From the NCBI RefSeq assembly GCF_027744825.2, contig NC_071334.1, forward strand, positions 36,859,937 through 36,923,936: DNA of 64,000 nt, written 5' to 3'. This stretch comes from Synchiropus splendidus. Lineage: Eukaryota > Chordata > Actinopteri > Syngnathiformes > Callionymidae. This document shows positions 43,038 to 55,685 of this stretch, piece after piece; the stretch's first letter is position 1, and each line of letters opens with the position of its first letter. The position numbers and the translations under genes were made by a program. The notes beneath the pieces were generated by a model. It did no database searches, had not been told where the DNA came from, and saw nothing but the letters and a program-made list of their open reading frames with translations.

Positions 43038-46000
43038 ATGCTCCCCCGGGCGGGTATGGAATTCTTGGTTCGAATTCGGTTCTCCTGGCGACGGCTGCTC
43101 CAGGGTCGATACCTGCTTCTAACTAACACGTTGAGCTGTGGAGGGATGCTGGCGCTTGGAGACGTGCTGCAGCAGAGTCGGGAGATTCATAAAGAACAAT
43201 CCCGAGTTCGAGACTGGAGCAGAACAGGTGAGAAGGATTCAAAGAGTTTGCCTCAGATCCATCATCTTAGCCCAGAAGCTTTCGTTTAAAGTTTAAAACC
43301 ATTTACTCTCAGAGTTGTAAAATTAACTTCACCACTGTTATAAAATAGCTTCACTGAAAGGTGAAGCTTGATGTATTTTAAATTAAATTAAATACAGAAA
43401 CAAACACTACGATACAAACACTGACATGGATTTGACTCCATGTCAAATCGCAAGCGCTGGATAGGAACTTCCTGTTTAATATACAGTTTTTCAGGAGATG
43501 GGCAGTCTGGAAAACATAACTAGGTGGCAGCCAAGTGTGAATTAATAACATGACTTAAAAACAGGACAAGACGGACATTTTAGTAACATGGACTACTCTT
43601 TCGTTTGTTTACTTTCTCCTCATGGTTTACTTCAGTGACCGATAGAGTCTACCATATCTGACAAAGTCAATAATACATTGTTACACACATAAAACAAAAA
43701 TGCATCAGTTGTTATTTCTTCGTAACAAACGACAATATATGTAGAATGTTTGCGCAATCTTCACGTCCAGTATATGAAGGAAACTGACACTGCTTTGATA
43801 TTGACCATATGTGTCACTGAAATTACACAATTGAAGGTGTTATCGTAATTGAATTGAAGCAACTTTTAGAAATATTCATTGTTACTCAAACTGCCCGATA
43901 AAGGTCATGAATCCGTCATAATACGGGAACTTGCTTTGTGTCCTCTATAGGCCACCTTTGGACTCTGAGATCGATGTAAAATAAATATGTATTGAAGAAT
44001 GGGTTTCTTTTGTACACTACACTGTTGCCCAGAAAAGGGCAACTTTCACTTCACTTTCTTCATCTGACCACCACTTAGTCTTATCCCATCGGTGGTGCAG
44101 CGGTCACGTGTGTCTGTCACCCTCCCGCCCACTCTTAAATTGCTTCGTGTCAACATTCATTTTAACCAACCACATGTGACTGGAAAACAAAGGGATTAAA
44201 AGACAGAAAGCTCACATTAAAAGCAGACTCTAGAGCCTCTACACGTATCTACAGTGTTGCTCAGTGAACTGTATTTTAATGAGAAATACCTGTCTTCCAT
44301 ATGAATGTGAAAAGACTAAAAAGCATGCCTCATGCTGAATGTGTAAGACTTGAGAGCTGTCCTTCAGGGTAACGAAACGCTGCCATAAAAGCTGCCATAA
44401 AAGCTGCCATAAAAGAACCGAAGTTCGGTACCTAGCCATGAGTAAAACACAAGAAAAATGCATACTTTGAGGATTGTGTTAAGTTATTTGGAAGTAAGTA
44501 GTACAGACAAAACATGCTTCCATAATTTTAATCAACCACATGACAGTGTCAATTTCTACTACTATGGCATTGATTTGGTAAGCAGATCTTTGGAACCATA
44601 CTGTAGCTTGACTATGGAAGAAAATCTTATAGAAACATTCAGTTATTTGAAAAGTGAAAAATGTGGCATCACTTTATTATGACAAATCATGACAACTGTC
44701 AACTATGCAACTATCTACTGGCAAGTGGTAAGGGTTCTAAATGTGATTGTTCTCAAGATATCTTCAGTTCCGTTTTAGTCTTCTCCTCCTCCTCCTGGGT
44801 GCTTGTACAGTCACCATCTCCATTACTGGGTTTACGTCATCTTCTTTGTCTTTTTCTGCTATTCTCACGGGGACACCAGTTTGACCAACAAGCTTCTATA
44901 GTGCAAGTTAACATGTTAGTTCCAAGTTGGCTTTGTGATCAAAGGCTGCCTTACCTGAAGTTGCTCCACCTCAGACATGAGGAACCGGATGTCATCATCA
45001 GTGTGGCTCACATGCTTTCTCCATTGATTCTCTTTCTTCAGCCAGGATCGGGTTAGGTTGTTTTTCTCTGTATCCATTTTCTCTTTCCAACTGCTCTCTT
45101 GACAGACCAGCTCTGTTATGTGTCTCTCTTTCAATTTTTTGCTTTGACCCCTCAACTGGATCAACTCCTCTTCCTTCTGCTGCAGGAGGTCCATGAGGAC
45201 TTTCTCTTTAGCCTCAAAAGCTTCTGTCTTTTGGAGCCACTGCTTGCTTTTTTCACTCAGTTGGGTTTCCTTTTCCCCCAGCTGTGCCAGTGTATCCATG
45301 TGGGCCTTGGTGCGAGCAAATCTCTTTTTGGTTTCCTTCTTCAAAACACCTTCTTTCACTTGGAGTTGCTCCTTCAACTGCTTCTCACTGATTTCTTTCT
45401 GTCCAAGCTGCTGCTTTAGAGCTATGTTCTGGTCGTGCAGGGATCGTATCTCCATTAAGGCCTTTCGTAGCTCCTCATTAAGGGATTTTAGAGTCTGAGG
45501 GTGAGATACTGGCAAGGCCTCCTGTAACACCAGCACAAAATATGGTAAACTGACGTCATAGTCCACTATAAAACACAACCTGAGGAAGTCAGTTTCAAAA
45601 GTGTTCCAAGTACTGATCCTTAGAATCACAACATAGATATTCCAACTTTGATATAAATGAATGCACACTGCAATATCTTTTTTTGTTTGCACAAAATGAA
45701 AAGAAATAATGGACAAGACAATTTCAAATACATTCAATATAGTGTTGTAGTATCTATATCACAAATTAAACATTCAGATGTTAACTTCGCGAAATCAACT
45801 GTGTCTACACATGGCATGGACACAAGAGGAATTCAAATCATGTACCAACCCCAAAACAGCACTTGGAAAAAAACAAATAAATATAACAAAAAGCATTAAA
45901 CGGTTACACATAACCACGGATCAGGGATATAAGGAAAACAAGGGTGGTTGTGGCAGAAACTCTCAGAACTTCTTTAATCTCGTCTTTTTAAAAGCAAAAC

Positions 46001-49000
46001 AGAGATGCAGTCATTCAGAAAAAGGAATGAGGAATAACATCCATAACGTACAGCTCCCTACAATGGGCATCTAAAACTAACCAGCCACAAAGTTTGTTTC
46101 GTGCTTTCCTTTGTTCGTGGAGCCCACTGTCGTAATTATCTGTCTCTTGAAGGTAACAGATGAGTTCAGAACTAACTGCAGCAGGATTTCTGTCCAGTTG
46201 GCATAAGCAAACTCATCGGTGCTGGCACCAGTTCCTGATGCAGCGGTAATCAAGCACTGCATCCACAATAAAAAGATGTCTGATTTCATTGGATTTGGGC
46301 CCTCAGATTTATCTGAGAGCCAGAAGCAGTCATCAAAGGAGCCAAATCTGTCTTGCGAGCCACAGTTTCCAAGCCCTGGTCTAGACCATCAACATTCCAA
46401 CGTGTAGTCTGATAATTTCCATTTAGTTTTCAGTTCTTTCAAATTCACAATAATACATTTTGCTTGATCATTCTGTATCTGCAAGTTGATCGTGATTGAT
46501 GAAATAATATCAGAAATGTTATCTTCTACTCATTATTTCTCACCTGTTCGATGGCGTTGATTGTTGCCTCCATGTTTGAGTCACCGTGTGGCAGAACAAG
46601 TGCTCCAGATACGAAATGACAATGTTGCAGCTGCGGTGATTCCCAAATGCCTCCTGGCTATGGTGCTTTATAGCTTTGCACCTTATATCAGTTATTCAAA
46701 GGAGCTCCTGAGAGTTGTGATGTATTAAAGACAAAAGTGAACGCAAGTTTTTCTTCTGTCAGGGTTCAAAGACTTGACAGTGGAACAGAGTTGCGTACTT
46801 TACATTACGGCTGGAGCTGTTAGCTATCGGAGCTGTCAAATACATTAAACAAGCATATTGCCAAATATTTTGTGCCATCAAAAAATAAAAAATACTTAAA
46901 GAGCAAATATGAATACACAAGGAAAAAGAAACATGACATTTCATTGATTAATGAATGAGCAAGTTGTTTCCTTTTTCAAATGGTTTTATTTTAATACATA
47001 CATACATACATACATACATAAATTGTCAGTTAACCAGCACTTCGTCCAGTTCAGGGTTGCGGGAAGTGCTATCCCTGCCTATCCCAGCAGTCATTGGGCG
47101 AGAGGCAGAAACACCCGAGACAGGTCGCCAGTCCATCACAGGGCACACACACCATTCACACACACACACCTAGTGGCAATTTTAGAGTGTCAAGTGTCAG
47201 TGTATATTTACCCTGAAGTTGAAATGATTGTGTGAAAGTGGTGCATGTCTGTCATGAGCATGTTTAGTATGCTATTCTTTAGGAATGAACCAAAATATCA
47301 ATAAGACACATTGCAATATTTTGTTGTGCCTTATGTTCGAGACATGGCCACTAAATATTGAATTGAAACAAAATTTTGGCTGTTCTAAAAACATTCTCAC
47401 ACAAAAAGCCTGCTGCCATTTTTACAAATGCCACATGGACTCCACTTCACATGAACACTGAATACTATACTGCGACAGAGGATGATTAGCGAACAGACAA
47501 TGTGTTGGTACTCTGTGTTCACCACAAAGAGTTTGTGGTGAACACACAAACTTAGTAACGGAGCCCTTTAGCCACTTGCCAATCAAATGGATGTTCACAC
47601 ACGCTCTACTGTGTGTGAATGGTGTTAAAACCGGGAACCAAATCAAATTGTGCCTCTGATGTTGTTTAATTCCTCTTTGATGCCCCACATAAGCAATCTG
47701 ACTCAAATTATTTTTACTGAGTCTAGAAAGTTGTGTCACTGTTACGTGATCAAAATGGTCTTGGTTATCAATATTATCATGATATTATTACAGTGTGCTC
47801 AAATGTTAAAAAAAGTACGAAGTGCGTGCTGATCAACGAGGGATTTAATTCTCACAATTAAAAGCTAGTGTTTTTATTGTGACCAATTCAAGAAATGTCT
47901 GCTTTCTTCTGTCTGTCGTTACATTTGTGTAATTTATATGTATAAAAAAACGGTGACTTTTGTGAGTGATTTACTTGTGGAAAATAAACTATCATCAAAA
48001 ATTGATATCGGCCTGTTGGGAAATAAAATCGGTGTTATCACTTCCATGGGCAAAACATTGTGATAGTATTGTGTCGTATTGGACCTGGTGATACCGAGCC
48101 CTACTATTTTATTGTTCAGCTGCTTGGCTATGGGCCAAATGATGTCTTGGATGTGTTCTCTCCATCTGTGTCTCTGATTATTTGCTGAAAAATAAGGGCA
48201 ACAACGAAAACTTAACATTATGTTGACTGAATAACGTGATACATTTGCGAACCCTGTGCTAATATGCGCTTTATATGAACATTCTTACGTGTGCAGAATT
48301 TAAGCCGTTTTATTTGCTTAATTGTTGGTGTGTTTTATATAATGGTCCTCCCAGTCTGAGCCACGGAAAGCGCAATATTAAATAAGTGCATACTTGGTCA
48401 AAATTAGCAGAGAGCGTTAACCCTATTAGGAGCGACTTGCTGGTTTAAAAATAACTTTTGTCAGAATGTTGCATCAGAAATGTTATTTCACCTGCTCACA
48501 CAAGTCTTAACTCTGTACAGTGTTACGATACGTGTTACAATATGTGTAATATACTGTCATCTCCTTCTGAACCTTGCTCCGCCTACAGGTCGCATGTTCG
48601 TGGTGGGCTGTTCCATGGGTCCCGCACTCCACTACTGGTACACCTGGCTTGACCATGCCTTTGTGGGCCACACTCTCAAGATTGTTGGGAAGAAGGTTCT
48701 AATAGATCAGTTGGTGGCATCACCAGCACTTGGAGGATGGTACTTTTTAGGTTTGTAGTTAAATGGTAATGTTCATTCCAAGATAAGTGATACATGCAGA
48801 ATGTTGCTGACTTAAGAGGTTTAATGTTTTTTTTATGCACGATACAAGATGAAATTTGTGTTTTTAGCAACCATGATATTTAGCCTACAGTTCACAGCAT
48901 TCATAAAATAGGATTTCTTTTGATCTCATTGTACACAATGACCTGACTACACTGCTATCAAACAAGGGGTCCTATGTTAACATGTAACTTGACCTGTTAA

Positions 49001-52000
49001 GATGTTTTGGATTGTAATAGCATTTTATTTTAGTAAACATGACCTTATATTGCTGTAAATTCAACAAATTACTATTTTCAGTTCTTTACAAACTAGAAAA
49101 TGTCTTGAAACTATGTTGTGCATAATAATTTGGAACAGTGCGTTTTAAGTTTTTTATTTATTTTTTTAAATAGTGTTTTCATTAGGAGTTTTGTTCAATA
49201 ACATTTGAAATAAATTTCGACAGCTAATGACTTGAAAATTATGTTGATCGTTATTTGCATCAAGTATTTTGGAAAATCAAACAAAAACATAATTTGCATA
49301 ATAATTTGGAATGCAGCGTATAAACATGTTATGTAGTAGTTGTTGATGAACCACAACAGTCCTAAGTGTAAGAGTTTAAACTAAAGTGAAAATATAAGCT
49401 TGAAGTTATAATTCAGCATATTTAATAGTCGACCAGTCAAATACTTGTAGAGCGTTTAGTCTTTGACCAGTCTCGGCCCTTGTAGGCTCTATGCTGCAGC
49501 GTAAGTGAGACAGAGGATCAATAATTAAATCTTTCCTGAAAGATGGAGACACGGCATTACATGTTAGTCTCATCAACAGTGCTCAGGAATTCTGCTCTTA
49601 GAACAGAAATTGTTCTGTGCTTGTGCCATGTTTGCAATTAAATACCTGAAGACAAAGTGTTAAGACACCAATTGGTTATTGCTGCCATTTAGTACAAAAC
49701 ATTCGTAAGCAATCTGCAAATATCTAGTGTGCGGAGGTTCTGAGTGATAAAACCAGCTCATCATCTACACTGAGCTTATCTTAAGTATTGAGATAGGTCA
49801 AGATCAAGCCTGTCAATGACATACGTATGACTGATGGCCATCTTTATTGCAGCCCTTGGTGTAATGGAGGGCCGGTCCCTCTCTGAAGGATTGGAGGAGT
49901 TCAGGGGCAAGTTCTGGGAGTTTTATAAGGTAAGGTGAAAACCATACCATCGTCACACTTTCGCAATGTCTTCTTAAGAAAACCATGATGATTTTGGAGA
50001 ACTTCTCAGTTGGAAGTTGATGGTTAACTTCCATCGCCTGATGTCACTTTCGCTGGTTTGAGTATCTTAAACTTTATTACTAGGCAGGCACCAAAAGCCC
50101 AAAACACTACTAACATGAAACAGTGCAGCCCAAACAGGATGTTGGGATTATGCAATCAAACCTGTTACAGTACTTCAGAACAGTTTATTCACTTATTCCC
50201 TGCTGAATAGGAACTTAAGGATGAGTGCTGCTGAGTTTACATACACGAACTCTGTGGTGCCAGCACCGCTTCCAATGGGGCATTTACATGGCGAGGAAGC
50301 CAGCACCATCAGGGACTCTGTTCTGTGGGCTCGGGCTGACTTTAGGTGAAGAGCGGTCCAGGACCGAGTTGAGCCATGTGTTGAAGTCGCCTCCATGTAT
50401 GAGTGAATATGTCCGGCGGTCTGGCAGTAGGGAGAACAAAGAGTTTAGCCTGTGTTTGGTGCGTAGACATTAGCGAACTGAACTGAAATACCTGCAGACA
50501 TTTACGATTGAACCAACACTAACAGAGAGAGCAGATCCACATACATGATCTTTGGAAGTAGCATGGCTGCGAGTTATCCGTGACGGCGCCATAAACGCAG
50601 TGTAGAGTGGAATAGTGATCACTTTATGTATAAAGTTGTCTTTCTTAGATTTAGCTTTAGAGCTCATTTTCCAAAGTGGATATTGTTGGAAGTTCTGTGA
50701 ATAAATATTTAGATAATTGTGATTTATTATTTGAAGCATGAATGCTATTTTTTGCCATTGAAATGCATTGATTTTAACTAGTGCTGTCATTTTAACGCGT
50801 TAATTTGATTAATTAATTATGCCGCATTTTAACGTGTTAAAAAATTTAACACGATTAATTATGAGTATCAGCAGTTCTTCATTTTGCCTCATTTAGATGC
50901 GTGTTATACTTCTTTTATTCGTTTTTGAATTGCTATATTGAGCTTAAGTGCCTATTTGAGCCAGCCTTATTTTATTTCAGAATTTTATTTATTTAACTTA
51001 TGGATTTCATTTATGAAGCACAGTTCACCAATAAGAAACTGGATTTCAAATCTTCTCTTCTTACTGTATTCAATTGATTAGTCATGCACTACATTTTTTT
51101 TAATATCCTACAACTCAAATTGTTTATCAGGAGACCTTTAGCAGATATGACATAAAAATGCAATTAATTCGATTAATTAATTAGAAAATCCTGTAATTAA
51201 TTTGATTATTTTTTTTAATCGACTGACCGCACTAACTTCAACAAAAGCACACGCTCCCAGAAATGCAATGCTACCAATAATTAGTATTCTTTCGAACATA
51301 TATTTTTTTGCCTTTGACTTACCACATTTTAAGTTTCAGCCAAGAATTCTCACTTCACTGCATGTACTGCATGCACATGTACTACATGTATTACAAACAT
51401 TATAAGATATAAATGTCTGCTAAAAATTAAAATTGCTAAAAATCAATATGAACAAAATGTGGACCACCAGATCCTACTCCATTATCTTGTCATTCTGATG
51501 CCCAAATTCAGGTTCCATGATAATCAAAAAACAACCTTGCCAGTCATCAATGTTAGCGCCATAATTATGACCTCCGTGTGTTGTTGCTGTTACTGTCTGA
51601 CTTTCTTCTCCCTTTTGTGCTGATCTCTGGTTACAGGCAGACTGGTGTGTCTGGCCCACGGCCCAGATGATCAACTTTTACTTCCTCTCGCCAAAGTTCC
51701 GGGTCTTGTATGTCAACACCATCACTTTAGGATGGGACACCTATCTGTCTTACCTCAAACACAGGGTGAGTTGTCGGAAGATGAATATCATTATGGTCAT
51801 CTCACCAGACAAGCACATTGTGAAAGTTTGTTTATTTTATTCAATGGAAATCCCAACAGAGAAGGTTTAAGTGGTACTCGGGTATGTATTTCTCAACTCA
51901 ACTTTCTTTTCAACTCTGTCAAGAGACAAACTCTTTATTGTGCTTTTTGTTGTAAAGATGTTGTGGCAAAACTACAATAACTGAAACCTGGATGAGTTGA

Positions 52001-52810
52001 AGCAAAGCAAGACATTTATTGTAAAACAAACAAAAAAAAAAATCAAACCCTGTGTGCACAGAATCCAGTGAGGAGTAAATATGCATGACATTGTTTAGAG
52101 CTAGAAGCTCGATCTTACAATCATGTGTAAAGCCTGCGGTCCACTGCGAAAACTCAAGCTGCGTGAAACCCGTCTATAACCTTCTCCTTCCAAACAAATA
52201 TGTTGTGCATGTGCGTATGCAGGACACTTTGAGGGTGTTAAATTTTCACGCTATAGTAGCGTCCAAGTGGAATTTGACTGAAAATGTGAACGACCTGGCA
52301 GAAAACGTATTTCGTTAAAAAAAAATCCGAACTGAGCGTTAAACTCTGCAGTGTGAACGTAGGCTAAACGGGAAAAACTCATGGGCTGAAGTTCATTATT
52401 GTTAGTGTCGCCGCTGTGCACTTCCTGGTATCACCGCTAAGTGCCGCCAACGGACCATCAGACGTAGGAACCTGCATCTACCCGCTTTGGAGTTGTCGAA
52501 AACCCTGACATTACCACACTCAGTTCAAGACAGTTGAATGCACACAGACTCTGTAGAGGGAAAGCACGCCATGTTTTTGTTTGCCCCTTTGATATATGTA
52601 GAGTGGGCCCCCTTCATATTGGCTTCACTGTGAGCTGTCCCACACCTCTTGCAGTTGAAGTTACAGCTTTAAGACTCAAGCTCTAACAAGTGGTTTTCTG
52701 CTGGTCTTTGTTGTGTGCATCAACAGGATAACACCCAGCCTTCTCTACTGGAATCAGACTCACAGCAGGAAATCCTGCCTCAATCCGAACCACTGCAGAA
52801 GGAAACTTGA
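43038..52810 (+). CDS. mpv17l2: MPV17L2: Mpv17/PMP22-family mitochondrial membrane protein, 5 exons, 213 aa
   Basis: In mammals this inner-membrane protein is needed for mitoribosome assembly and mitochondrial translation. Exons are 43038-43227, 48589-48750, 49853-49929, 51637-51765 and 52727-52810. Borders are GT-AG with consistent phases (190+162+77+129+84 nt). The N-terminus ([21 protein letters not shown]) is Arg-rich and amphipathic, as a mitochondrial signal should be. Then come [18 protein letters not shown] (first membrane segment), [17 protein letters not shown] (second), and the family signature in exon 4, [21 protein letters not shown] followed by [13 protein letters not shown]. 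The short polar C-terminus comes from exon 5. Met7 is an alternative start. Intron 1 (5.4 kb) hosts another gene on the opposite strand. Length and motif order fit MPV17L2 better than MPV17 or PXMP2, and synteny with RAB3A agrees. Confidence 0.95.
44380..44416. repeat. 12-bp tandem repeat, three units
   Basis: GCTGCCATAAAA repeated three times head to tail, 3' of the nested coiled-coil gene in MPV17L2 intron 1. Confidence 0.85.
44673..44678 (-). terminator. Polyadenylation signal of the nested coiled-coil gene
   Basis: TTTATT on the plus strand reads AATAAA on the minus strand, about 86 bases past the stop codon at 44764-44766. The position supports a real 3' end. Confidence 0.6.
44764..46573 (-). 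CDS. Unrecognised coiled-coil protein nested in MPV17L2 intron 1, 3 exons, 242 aa
   Basis: Minus-strand exons are 46544-46573 ([10 protein letters not shown], donor GTGAGA), 44955-45521 (189 codons, acceptor TTACAG, donor GTAAGG) and 44764-44895 (acceptor CTATAG). All junctions are phase 0 and the frame closes at TGA after 242 aa, a result unlikely by chance. Exon 2 is rich in Glu, Lys, Gln and Leu with heptad-like spacing ([58 protein letters not shown]), so most of residues 14-199 should form a long alpha-helical coiled coil. The C-terminus ends in a basic run, R233-R238 then LKRN, a possible nuclear localisation or microtubule/nucleic-acid contact. There is no signal peptide or membrane segment. 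I do not recognise the family; function is unknown. A hAT-like MITE sits in its first intron. Confidence 0.8.
46077..46410 (-). mobile_element. hAT-like MITE end and adjacent repeat in the nested gene's intron
   Basis: At 46290-46410, minus strand, GACCAGGGCTTGGAAACTGTG followed by GGCTCGCAAGACAGATTTGG and TGGCTCTCAGATAAATCTGA resembles the terminal region of hAT-type MITEs seen widely in fish. The adjacent 46200-46265 shares a short GCAAACTC...GTGCTGGCACC block with the L1 fragment at 50.2 kb. Confidence 0.4.
46985..47210 (-). mobile_element. Fish SINE-type dispersed repeat with (CATA)n
   Basis: (ACAT)n at about 46998-47020 is followed by GGGTTGCGGGAAGTGCTATC, GCAGTCATTGGGCGAGAGGC and CAGGTCGCCAGTCCATCACA, the antisense of the body of a very common teleost repeat. 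It ends in a short CA run near 47157-47168. Confidence 0.65.
47514..47546. repeat. Perfect 15-bp inverted repeat with 3-bp loop
   Basis: TGTGTTCACCACAAA at 47514-47528 is mirrored at 47532-47546 around GAG, within MPV17L2 intron 1. No function is evident. Confidence 0.9.
50195..50500 (-). mobile_element. L1-type LINE endonuclease fragment in MPV17L2 intron 3
   Basis: Minus-strand translation shows NVYAPNTG, then [20 protein letters not shown] across a frame change, the L1 APE endonuclease pattern (N-YAPN, GGD-N). It is truncated at both ends and frameshifted. Confidence 0.75.
50779..51234. mobile_element. hAT-type MITE, 456 bp, with 8-bp target duplication
   Basis: Ends are TAGTGCTGTCA... 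and ...TGACCGCACTA, with subterminal TTAATTCGATTAATTAATTA-type palindromic AT-rich sequence on both sides. The flanking octamers ATTTTAAC (before) and ACTTCAAC (after) agree at 6 of 8 positions, matching the hAT target-site length. There is no coding capacity. It lies in MPV17L2 intron 3. Confidence 0.8.
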
Positions 52811-53008
52811 AGAGATGAAAATATGAAAAACCGTGCCAGATTGTTGTTAACCAAACTAGCTAATGGATGTGTGTTCTAATGAAGTGCTGGACCATTCTGT
52901 ATGTATGTATGTGTGTATGCGCGTGGACGTGTGTGTGTATACTTACATACGTATGTTCTGTCAGGGATGAAAAGCTACATAACTGCCCATCGGTCAGACA
53001 AAATCGTC

Positions 53009-53014
53009 AATAAA
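53009..53014 (+). terminator. MPV17L2 polyadenylation signal
   Basis: AATAAA, 199 bases past the MPV17L2 stop, followed by T- and TG-rich sequence (GTTGTTTTTTGTT). Confidence 0.65.
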
Positions 53015-53859
53015 TTCCATATCTGTTGTTTTTTGTTCTAATCATGATCAGACTGATTTCTTTTTTGTCATGTCAATTCGACATTGCCTTATCAGTTTTA
53101 ATGATGTTGTAAATGAGATTTCAATGTAACGCCACCATCAACGTTAAAATGTATTCTCTTAAAAAAAAAAAAAAAAGTTTTTTTTCTTCTAAAGGCCACA
53201 GTGCTGAGGTGTTGCGATCTTGTGTTGTTGCAACACGACTGTGATAATACAAGAGCCAAGGTCTTGTGTCTAGTCAACATCTCTGGAAGAAATATATTCT
53301 GTGAACTCAGTTCATCATCTTAAATGCTGTTAAATTATTGTGAAGTAGCTGTTTACTGTTCAAATCTATGACAGAGATTAAATTTTACATTTTTTTCCCC
53401 AACACTGGTTTATGTGTTTCCTTTGAACTTATTTCTCTTGGTTGGACTGGCACATGCTGATAATAATATACAGTTGTATATTACTGATGTGTAATGTGTT
53501 AAGATCAGTTTCATGTCAGTGTAACAACAATAATGATCAGATATTGTGATATGTTAATAAGTCGGTTGTATCACGATGGTATTCGTCATGTCCTCTCTGC
53601 CTACTATGTCTGTAAATTACTTTCCCACCTACTCAAATTTTCTCAAGGCAGGCTACCGGTCATCTCCACTGACATTAAACATTTATTTTAAACCTTTCAA
53701 TGGCTGAAAGAATTAACTCGGTTAAAATGAATATTCTACCAAGCTTTACCTATCTTTTCCTATGTATCCCACTTTTTGTTCCTGTTCAAAGTTGATAACC
53801 TGATTTCAGATTTTATTTGAAACAAAAAACATCCACGAATCCGAAAACAATACCAACAA

Positions 53860-54850
53860 CCTACCCATTTTTTTTTTGTTTTATTATTGGGCGACCAATA
53901 TAAGGGTATTGAACTATTGACTACAAACTGAGGATTTTGAACCTCTCCCTGGATGGTTAACGCTTGAAGCTACTTCTGTTAAACCAACTTCTTTAAGGGC
54001 CCTTGTACATGCCACTTCTCTGTCTTATTGTAAAAACCTCACTTAAGATCTGGACTCAATTTAAACACTACTTTGGCCTTCAACTCTCCTCCATACAGGC
54101 ACCATTAATTGCAAATCATACATTTATTCCCTTTCTTGATTGACAGCGGCTTTGTGACCTGGAGCAATTGTGGCATCAAGACAGTTAGAGATTTATTCAT
54201 CGATGGTACTTTTGCATCTTTTCAATGACCTTTCATCGCTCTTTTTAGGTACTTGCAGATACGTAGTTTTGTTCAGACGAAAAATGCCTTCTTTCCCAAG
54301 CCTTCCTGATATATCTACCACAGATATCTTTATAAATCCCCTCTTACACAGTAAAAAGACTCATTTCATATTATTTTACTGAAATTAACAGACTACGGGA
54401 GGACTCACAGAACTCTATTAAATTGGGATAAGGATTTGGGCATCGTATTCTCTGGGGAGATGTGGTCAGATGTTTTGAGACGTGTACATATTGCATTGTT
54501 GAACTGTGATAGATGTCACCTCAGACCTTGGTCCCTTTTGGTTGGAGATCCTTCACACTATACCTCAGATTGCAGGTGAATATGTGCCATCCACACTATT
54601 AACTGCATTGTTTGGTATCTCAAATTCACCTACCCTGTCCTCGTCTGTAAAAGATGCCATAGCCTTTATGATCGTACTTGCCAGGAGAATAATTCTACTG
54701 AAATGGAAGAATGCCACCCCCCCACGTTTATTCACTGGGTGAGAGATGTTTTGTTACAATTGGAAAAGATTAAAATCACTCTCAGAAATACATGGAATAA
54801 ATTTGAGAAAGATGGGGGCTCATTTTTCAACCTACTGGCCTTTATTTTTA
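53860..54850 (+). mobile_element. L1/Tx1-type LINE, 3' end of ORF2
   Basis: Translated pieces follow the C-terminal part of L1-like ORF2 in fish: DLFIDGTFASFQ, RYLQIR, GEMWSDVLRRVHIALLNC, and then in an open frame LLTALFGISNSP and ARRIILLKWKNATPPRLFTGW (54590-54740), followed by RDVLLQLEKIKITLRNTW-like sequence. Several frameshifts and stops are present. AT-rich sequence with AATAAAAAAG at about 55118-55128 may be its tail. Confidence 0.8.
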
Positions 54851-55685
54851 ATTTAGTTTAAAATTCTAGTTGCTGATATATTAAGTTATCCCTCCAAACT
54901 CGTGTATTTTTAGTCATTGGTTTAGTTTTGCTATGCGTCTCATTTTGTTTGTTTGTGTTTTTTTTTTTAATAAGTCATACTCTTTGTATATCGTATCCTC
55001 TTTCTATTATCATTGCTGTTCTTGTTAATTTTGTTATTTTTTGTTTTATTTTAGTGGAGAAAAAGTTACATTTTTTTCCATTTGTATATTGCAATATTAT
55101 TATATGTTGAAGAAATTCCAATAAAAAAGCGGTACAATTATGATTTCAGTATTGAGGTTGAAGAATTTTGCTGGCTGCAGTCTTTCAACATTCTGAGACC
55201 CCGACAAGTCTAATGTTATGGCAGCTTTGTTTCTGAAGGTACCCGGTCATAGCCGTGAGTTCAGTATTGCTATCAGTTAGCACTGCACACTGTTCCTTGA
55301 GTTTGGAGCTGCTGAGCTTGTGAATTGGCATTTGTCCCCAGCAAGTCAATCCCAATACCAGACGCCTTTCTAAAAAACAACCATTGGTGTTCCCCGACTT
55401 ACCCACTGTCGCAACTGAGCTGCAGTCCTGTATACAGAGGTGTATCACGTAGGCCACAAGCAGGTGTGCAGGTGAGAGTCTGCCTTGCAGCAGGGTGTGT
55501 CCTGTGAGTCTGGCTGTGTGATTCCGGGACTAATTGATGTCTCCTCAAATAGTCTTGTTCAAACAGGCAGCTTGATGGATTTGATATCCCTTGTCTGATA
55601 CACAGACTCCTCAGCTGATTTGAATATCCTGCTGTTAAGGACCTGTGTTTGCGCACTTCAGTAAGACAGGAGGAATTCTCCCTCC

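Noticed and set aside
45099..45498. Leu/Phe/Ser-rich plus-strand frames resembling membrane proteins
   Set aside because: They are the antisense shadow of the coiled-coil exon at 44955-45521.
46995..47025. CRISPR-like repeat array
   Set aside because: It is a simple tetranucleotide run next to a SINE; no spaced repeats occur anywhere in this eukaryotic window.
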